A stretch of 64,000 nucleotides of DNA. Origin: Planctomycetota bacterium (lineage in GTDB: Bacteria; Planctomycetota; UBA1135; GCA-002686595). Shown piece after piece: positions 59,680-64,000 of this stretch (position 1 is the stretch's first letter; the number at the start of each line of letters is the position of its first letter). The DNA lies in assembly GCA_016779205.1 (NCBI GenBank), contig JADHOC010000022.1:26233-90232 (forward strand). The letters run 5' to 3'. A program made the position numbers and the translations under genes. The notes beneath the pieces are model-generated. The model did no database searches and was not told where the DNA came from. It saw only the letters and a program-made list of their open reading frames with translations.

Positions 59680-62600
59680 GCGACGGCAAGGAGCGCCCGC
59701 GCGGGGCCATCGCGTGGATGGCGAGCAACAGCATCGCCGCCAACCTCTCGATGCTCATCCTGGTCATCGGCGGCCTCATCTTCAGCACGCGGGTCACCCA
59801 GGAGACCTTCCCCGAGTTCAACCTCGACAGCATCACGGTCCGGGTCCCCTACCCCGGCGCGAGCCCCGAGGAGGTGGAGCAGGGCATCCTGCTCGCCGTC
59901 GAGGACCGGACCGCCGGCATCGTCGACGTGAAGAAGGTGTCGAGCCAGGCCCTGGAGGGCGTCGGGACGGTGACCCTGGAGCTGGTGACCGGCGCCGACC
60001 GCGGGCGCGTCCTGCAGGACGTGAAGAACGAGGTCGACCGGATCATCACGTTCCCCGCCGAGGCCGAGGAGCCGGTGGTCTCCATCGCGAACGCCGAGCG
60101 CACCGTGCTGAGCGTCATCGTGCACGGGGAGCTCTCTCCGGCCTCCCTGCGCCTGCTGGCCGAGCGCGTCCGCGACCGGCTCATCGCGCACCCCCAGATC
60201 ACCCTCGCCGAGCTGGGAGCGGCGCGCGAGCATGAGATCGCCGTCGAGATCCCCCAGGAGCAGCTGCGGGCCTACGACCTTTCCCTGCCCGGCGTCGCCA
60301 ACCGCATCCGCCAGGCGGCGCTGGAGCTGCCCGGCGGTGAGGTCAACACGGACGCGGGCGAGGTCCTCCTCAGGACCCAGGAGCGCCGCGAGCTCGCCAG
60401 CCAGTTCGCCGACCTCCCCCTGGTCACGACCGAGTCGGGCACCGTCCTGCGCCTGCGCGACGTCGCCGCGGTCCAGGACGGCTTCAGCGAGGCCGACATC
60501 GAGGCCACCTTCAACGGCGCCCCTGCCCTGGAGATCTTCGTGCGCCGGGTCGGCGGCGAGACGCCCATCGCCATCGCCTCGGCCACCCGGGAGGTCCTGG
60601 CCGAGCTCGCCGAGGAGCTGCCCGCAGGCGTCGGCCTCGAGGCCTGGAACGACCAGTCCGTCGCCTACAGCGAGCGGCTCGACCTGCTGGGCCGCAACGC
60701 CCTGCTCGGCCTCGGCCTCGTGCTGCTCCTGCTGGGCCTCTTCCTGCAGCCGCGCGTGGCCTTCTGGGTCACGGTGGGCATCCTCATCTCGGTGGTCGGC
60801 TCGTTCCTCGTGTTCCCCGCGACGAACGCCTCCATCAACATGGTGTCCCTCTTCGCGTTCATCGTGACCCTCGGCATCGTCGTGGACGACGCGATCATCG
60901 TGGGCGAGAACATCTTCGAGCGGCGGCAGGCCGGAGAGCCGCCGCTGCAGGCGGCCATCGAGGGCGCGAAGGAGATGGCGACGCCGGTGACCTTCGCCGT
61001 CCTGACGAACATCGCGGCCTTCATGCCGCTGTTCTTCGTCCCGGGGGCCAGCGGGAACATCTTCCGCCAGATCCCCGCGGTGGTCGTCTCGGTCTTCGCG
61101 ATCTCCCTCGTGGAGTCCCTCTTCATCCTCCCCGCCCACCTGGCCCACGCGGGGGAGACCGGTCGCCTCATGCACCTCCTCGGGGCTCCCAACCGGGCGG
61201 TGGCGTGGCTCTTCGACCGCTTCAGCGAGCGCGTCTACGCGCCGTTCGTGAACTTCGCCCTGCACCAGCGCTACTTCATCCCCGCCGCGGGGGTCGCGAT
61301 GCTGCTGATCACCGCCGGGGTCCTGGGCGGCGGCCTGATCCGGACGAGCTTCCTCCCCCGCGTGGACTCCGACCTGGCCCAGGCCACCGCGCGGCTCCCC
61401 GTGGGCGTCCCCATCGAGTCCACCCGCGAGGTCCAGCGGATCCTCGAGGCTGCGGCGCGGGAGACCGAGGAGGCCCTGGGCGGGGACGTGATCAGCGGCA
61501 TCTTCACCAAGATCGGCGGCGTGGGCGGCTCGGCGAGCGAGCTCTCCATCCAGGCCGCGCTGCGCCCCCCCGAGGACCGGGCCGTGGGCGGGATCGAGTT
61601 CAACAAGCGCTGGCGGCAGGTCGCCGGGGACGTCGTCGGCGTGGACGCGCTCTCGTTCAGCGGGCGCTCGTTCGGGCCGTCGGGCAAGGCCCTGGACATC
61701 CAGCTGGCCGGCGAGGACCAAACGGCGCTGGAGGCTGCGGCCCGGGAGATCGCCACCACGATGCGCGGCTACTCCGGGGTGAGCGACGTGGACGACGGCA
61801 CCGCGAGCGGCAAGCGCCAGCTGAGCTTCACCCTGACCGAGGCGGGTCGGAGCACGGGCCTCACCTCCAACGAGGTGGCCAGCCAGGTGCGCGCCGCCTT
61901 CTACGGCGCCGAGGCCCTCCGCCAGCAGCGCGGTCGCAACGAGGTCAAGGTGCTGGTCCGGCTCCCCAGGGAGGAGCGTGAGCGACTCAGCACCGTCGAG
62001 AACCTGATCCTGCGCACGCCGAGCGGCGGCGAGGTCCCCCTCTCCGTGGCGGCCGTCGTCGAGGAGGGCCGCAGCTACACGAGTATCGACAGGCGCAGCG
62101 GCCAGCGGATCGTCGCCGTGTCCGGCGACGTGGACACCGAGGTCACCGACGCGGAGTCGATCCTCACGGCCCTGCAGGCGAACGAGCTCCCGGAGATCCT
62201 CGCCCGTCACGGAGGCCTCGAGTACTCCCTCGAGGGCGAGCAGGAGAGCCAGCGCGAGTCCATCGCGGCCCTGGGCATCGGCCTGACCCTGGCGGTCTTC
62301 GCCATCTTCGCCATGCTCGCGATCCCGCTGAAGAGCTACAGCCTGCCGCTGGTGGTCCTCTCCGGCGCGCCCTTCGGCATCATCGGCGCGCTGCTCGGGC
62401 ACTTCGCGCTCGGCTACGGCTTCTCGCTGATGTCCCTGTTCGGAATGATCGCGCTGACCGGCGTGGTGGTGAACGACAGCCTGATCCTCGTGGTGACCGC
62501 GAACCGCTACCGCGAGAAGGGCATGGCCGCCTTCGAGGCCGTCAGGGACGCCTCGGTCCGCCGCCTGCGACCGATCCTGCTCACCTCGCTCACGACCTCC

Positions 62601-62831
62601 ATGGGCCTGCTGCCCATCATGCTGGAGACCTCGACCCAGGCGCGCTTCCTGGTGCCCATGGCCATCTCCCTGGGCTTCGGCGTCCTCTTCTCGACCCTGG
62701 TGATCCTGCTGCTGGTGCCGAGCCTCTACCTGATCCGTGAGGACGCCATCGCCATCCTGCGCGTGGCCCTGGGGCGCAAGGCCGCGGACTCAGCGAGCCC
62801 GGACCTGGAGGCCGCGAAGGGCCCCGCCTGA
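59676..62831 (+). CDS. RND efflux transporter lacking the canonical helix-10 lysine
   Basis: A 1051-residue inner-membrane RND exporter. Helix 1 is AWMASNSIAANLSMLILVIG. The helix-4 proton-relay Asp pair is present in VTLGIVVDDAIIVGENIF, but in the helix-10 segment GMIALTGVVVNDSLILVVTA the Lys of AcrB-type pumps is replaced: SKNA becomes VVNDS. This occurs in a distinct RND subgroup whose coupling differs in detail. Two large periplasmic loops (about residues 40-330 and 565-860) are present, as is a typical ending at LVPSLYLIREDAIAIL. It completes the marR-OMF-adaptor-pump operon. The likely substrates are hydrophobic compounds sensed by MarR. Confidence 0.94.
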   Translation: MSDGKERPRGAIAWMASNSIAANLSMLILVIGGLIFSTRVTQETFPEFNLDSITVRVPYPGASPEEVEQGILLAVEDRTAGIVDVKKVSSQALEGVGTVTLELVTGADRGRVLQDVKNEVDRIITFPAEAEEPVVSIANAERTVLSVIVHGELSPASLRLLAERVRDRLIAHPQITLAELGAAREHEIAVEIPQEQLRAYDLSLPGVANRIRQAALELPGGEVNTDAGEVLLRTQERRELASQFADLPLVTTESGTVLRLRDVAAVQDGFSEADIEATFNGAPALEIFVRRVGGETPIAIASATREVLAELAEELPAGVGLEAWNDQSVAYSERLDLLGRNALLGLGLVLLLLGLFLQPRVAFWVTVGILISVVGSFLVFPATNASINMVSLFAFIVTLGIVVDDAIIVGENIFERRQAGEPPLQAAIEGAKEMATPVTFAVLTNIAAFMPLFFVPGASGNIFRQIPAVVVSVFAISLVESLFILPAHLAHAGETGRLMHLLGAPNRAVAWLFDRFSERVYAPFVNFALHQRYFIPAAGVAMLLITAGVLGGGLIRTSFLPRVDSDLAQATARLPVGVPIESTREVQRILEAAARETEEALGGDVISGIFTKIGGVGGSASELSIQAALRPPEDRAVGGIEFNKRWRQVAGDVVGVDALSFSGRSFGPSGKALDIQLAGEDQTALEAAAREIATTMRGYSGVSDVDDGTASGKRQLSFTLTEAGRSTGLTSNEVASQVRAAFYGAEALRQQRGRNEVKVLVRLPREERERLSTVENLILRTPSGGEVPLSVAAVVEEGRSYTSIDRRSGQRIVAVSGDVDTEVTDAESILTALQANELPEILARHGGLEYSLEGEQESQRESIAALGIGLTLAVFAIFAMLAIPLKSYSLPLVVLSGAPFGIIGALLGHFALGYGFSLMSLFGMIALTGVVVNDSLILVVTANRYREKGMAAFEAVRDASVRRLRPILLTSLTTSMGLLPIMLETSTQARFLVPMAISLGFGVLFSTLVILLLVPSLYLIREDAIAILRVALGRKAADSASPDLEAAKGPA

Positions 62832-62835
62832 CCCC

Positions 62836-64000
62836 TCAGCGGCGGCGCTTCTTCGCCTTGGCCGAGGACTCCCAGCCCGCGAAGGCGCCCCGCTCGGGGG
62901 CCTTGAGCGCCTGAAGGATCATGGCGGTGGAGTAGGACGCCGTGCGCGGGAACACCCGGTCGTTCCAGGACCCGTCGTCGTTGCGGGTGCTCCAGATCAA
63001 GCGGCGCAGCTCGGCCCGGTGGGCGTCTCGCTCGGCCTCGGGTAGCTCCTCGATGGCGAGCGCCACGTAGGTGTGCCCGAAGAAGAAGTAGTAGGGCGCG
63101 ATGCCGTACTTGCCCACGTGGGTGCCCTGCTGGCTCTTGCGCACGAGCAGGTCGTCGTAGCCCTCGAAGAAGCCCACCACCGCCTTGCGCAGCTCGTCCG
63201 CGTCGCTGCGCCCGGCCTTGTAGAGGGCGAGCTCCGCGCAGGCCGAGCGGGCGGAAGAGCCCGGCATGAGGACCTCGCCCCGGGCCTTGCCCGAGTAGGC
63301 GTAGCTCACCGCCTCGGTGCGGCAGGCCTCCAGGGCGTCGAGGGCGCGCTCGACCATGTCCTCGTCCACGTCGTGGCCCGCCTCCTTCGCGTCGAACAGG
63401 ATCAGCAGGGTGGAGCCCGTCATGAACGGGCTCACCGCGCGGTCGTTGGCGTAGTTCCAGCCCCCCATGGCGGTCTGGTTCGCCTCGAGGCGCTTGATGA
63501 GCTCCTTGATGGAGCCCTTGATCTTGCTGCTCTTCTTGAGCTTCGACGGCCCGACCTCCCGCAGGGTGAGGAAGAACTGCAGGGCGTACGCGTGGCCCCA
63601 GCCGCGCACGTCGTAGCCGCGCTTGGGCCCGATGGCCATGCCCTTGTCGCGCTTGATCATGTCGAGCACGAAGTCCGCCGAGCGCTCGACGGCCTCCTCG
63701 AGCGCCTCCGCGTCCTCGCCGCCCGCGCCCGCTCGCAGGAGCGTGTCGCAGACGATCGACGTGCCGCCGACCCGATAGCCCGACGGGATGATGCCGCCCC
63801 GGACGCGGTACACGCCCTCGTAGGGCCACTCGGCCGCGTCCTTGTCCCCGTAGAGCTCCGAGAGCCGCTCCCGCTCTCCCTCCTGCCAGGACTCCAGCTC
63901 ATCGTCGGGGAGCGTGCCCACGGGCCGGTCGGCCTCGTAGCTCTCCTGGCGCTCGAGGAGCAGCGCGACCGCCGCTTCGATGGCCTCGCTCAGCTGCTCA
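62836..64000 (-). CDS. Prenyltransferase / squalene-oxidase repeat protein, 5' end outside window
   Basis: The frame is open to the right edge, so the N-terminus is missing; about 388 residues are visible. The protein is an alpha-alpha toroid of the prenyltransferase/squalene-oxidase repeat type: repeated patterns such as LSEAIEAAVALLLERQESY, GYDVRGWGHAYALQFFLTL, TAMGGWNYANDRAVSPFMTG, and a QW-like motif NDDGSWNDRVFPRTASYSTA. The DxDD motif of squalene-hopene cyclases is not visible in this part, and the protein ends in a Lys/Arg-rich KAKKRRR tail, so it is probably not a hopanoid cyclase. Such repeat proteins of unknown function are common in Planctomycetota. It is convergent with the RND gene, with 4 bp between stop codons. 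Confidence 0.82.
   Translation of the reverse strand, partial: EQLSEAIEAAVALLLERQESYEADRPVGTLPDDELESWQEGERERLSELYGDKDAAEWPYEGVYRVRGGIIPSGYRVGGTSIVCDTLLRAGAGGEDAEALEEAVERSADFVLDMIKRDKGMAIGPKRGYDVRGWGHAYALQFFLTLREVGPSKLKKSSKIKGSIKELIKRLEANQTAMGGWNYANDRAVSPFMTGSTLLILFDAKEAGHDVDEDMVERALDALEACRTEAVSYAYSGKARGEVLMPGSSARSACAELALYKAGRSDADELRKAVVGFFEGYDDLLVRKSQQGTHVGKYGIAPYYFFFGHTYVALAIEELPEAERDAHRAELRRLIWSTRNDDGSWNDRVFPRTASYSTAMILQALKAPERGAFAGWESSAKAKKRRR

Noticed and set aside
1..64000. tRNA, rRNA, insertion sequence, integrase or prophage genes
   Set aside because: I looked for cloverleaf-like segments, transposase or integrase motifs and phage structural proteins and found nothing that could be supported by eye.
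62836..64000. Squalene-hopene cyclase
   Set aside because: The visible part shows only generic prenyltransferase/QW-like repeats, lacks a DxDD motif and has an atypical basic tail.

Overview
The window is high-GC DNA, with long stop-free frames on both strands, from a Gram-negative heterotroph. Several features suggest a marine-type member of the Planctomycetota, perhaps the Saltatorellus/Engelhardtia-like group; this is inference, and no rRNA or taxonomic marker is present. They are Tat-exported Gfo/Idh/MocA and sugar-phosphate-isomerase proteins, a CRTAC1 (FG-GAP/ASPIC-UnbV) protein paired with a multihaem cytochrome-TPR protein, a prenyltransferase-repeat protein, and three or four secreted proteins that end in the same roughly 130-residue C-terminal domain. 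I see no tRNA, rRNA, CRISPR array, insertion sequence or phage gene.

Layout. 1-4.4 kb: the end of a DUF993 aldolase-like gene, a Tat-exported sugar isomerase and a secreted zinc metalloprotease. 4.5-8.6 kb: a minus-strand Mla-type lipid-transport operon (permease with STAS domain, ATPase, MCE protein, auxiliary lipoprotein) ending in thymidine kinase. 8.8-14.6 kb: a large beta-propeller lipoprotein, then D-threonine aldolase, nitrilase and a CBS protein. 14.6-19.1 kb: an NAD-linked formate dehydrogenase, fdhB-fdhA. Here fdhA is one 942-codon gene read through an in-frame UGA that is followed by a clear bacterial SECIS hairpin, so it is a selenoprotein. 19.2-25.3 kb: sialidase, a second secreted metalloprotease, a thioredoxin-fold lipoprotein and OxyR. 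25.3-32.3 kb: a DUF2891 lipoprotein and an RND pump with adaptor, divergent from its outer-membrane factor. 32.5-39.7 kb: a PqaA-like hydrolase, a class V aminotransferase, a Gfo/Idh/MocA oxidoreductase, an SPFH protein and ArgJ.

39.7-44.4 kb: the translationally coupled CRTAC1 and multihaem-cytochrome-TPR pair. 44.6-50.6 kb: an alpha-glucan operon (GH13 amylase, MalQ, glycogen phosphorylase). 50.7-54.6 kb: small or poorly characterised genes, including an Imm33-like protein, an AlkA-type glycosylase and a secreted protein with 25 Gly-Lys-Ser triplets. 54.7-56.3 kb: an HTTM/gamma-carboxylase-like membrane protein. 56.5-62.8 kb: a MarR-led operon for a second complete RND efflux system, with a palindrome over the marR start. 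The window ends inside a prenyltransferase/squalene-oxidase-repeat gene.

Together the genes describe a scavenger of external polymers (proteases, sialidase, amylase) with glycogen-type storage, formate oxidation, two multidrug pumps, an OxyR peroxide response and outer-membrane lipid maintenance. The most notable signals are the selenocysteine-encoding fdhA, the shared C-terminal secretion-associated domain, the collagen-like GKS protein, the CRTAC1/cytochrome pair and several strong inverted repeats.
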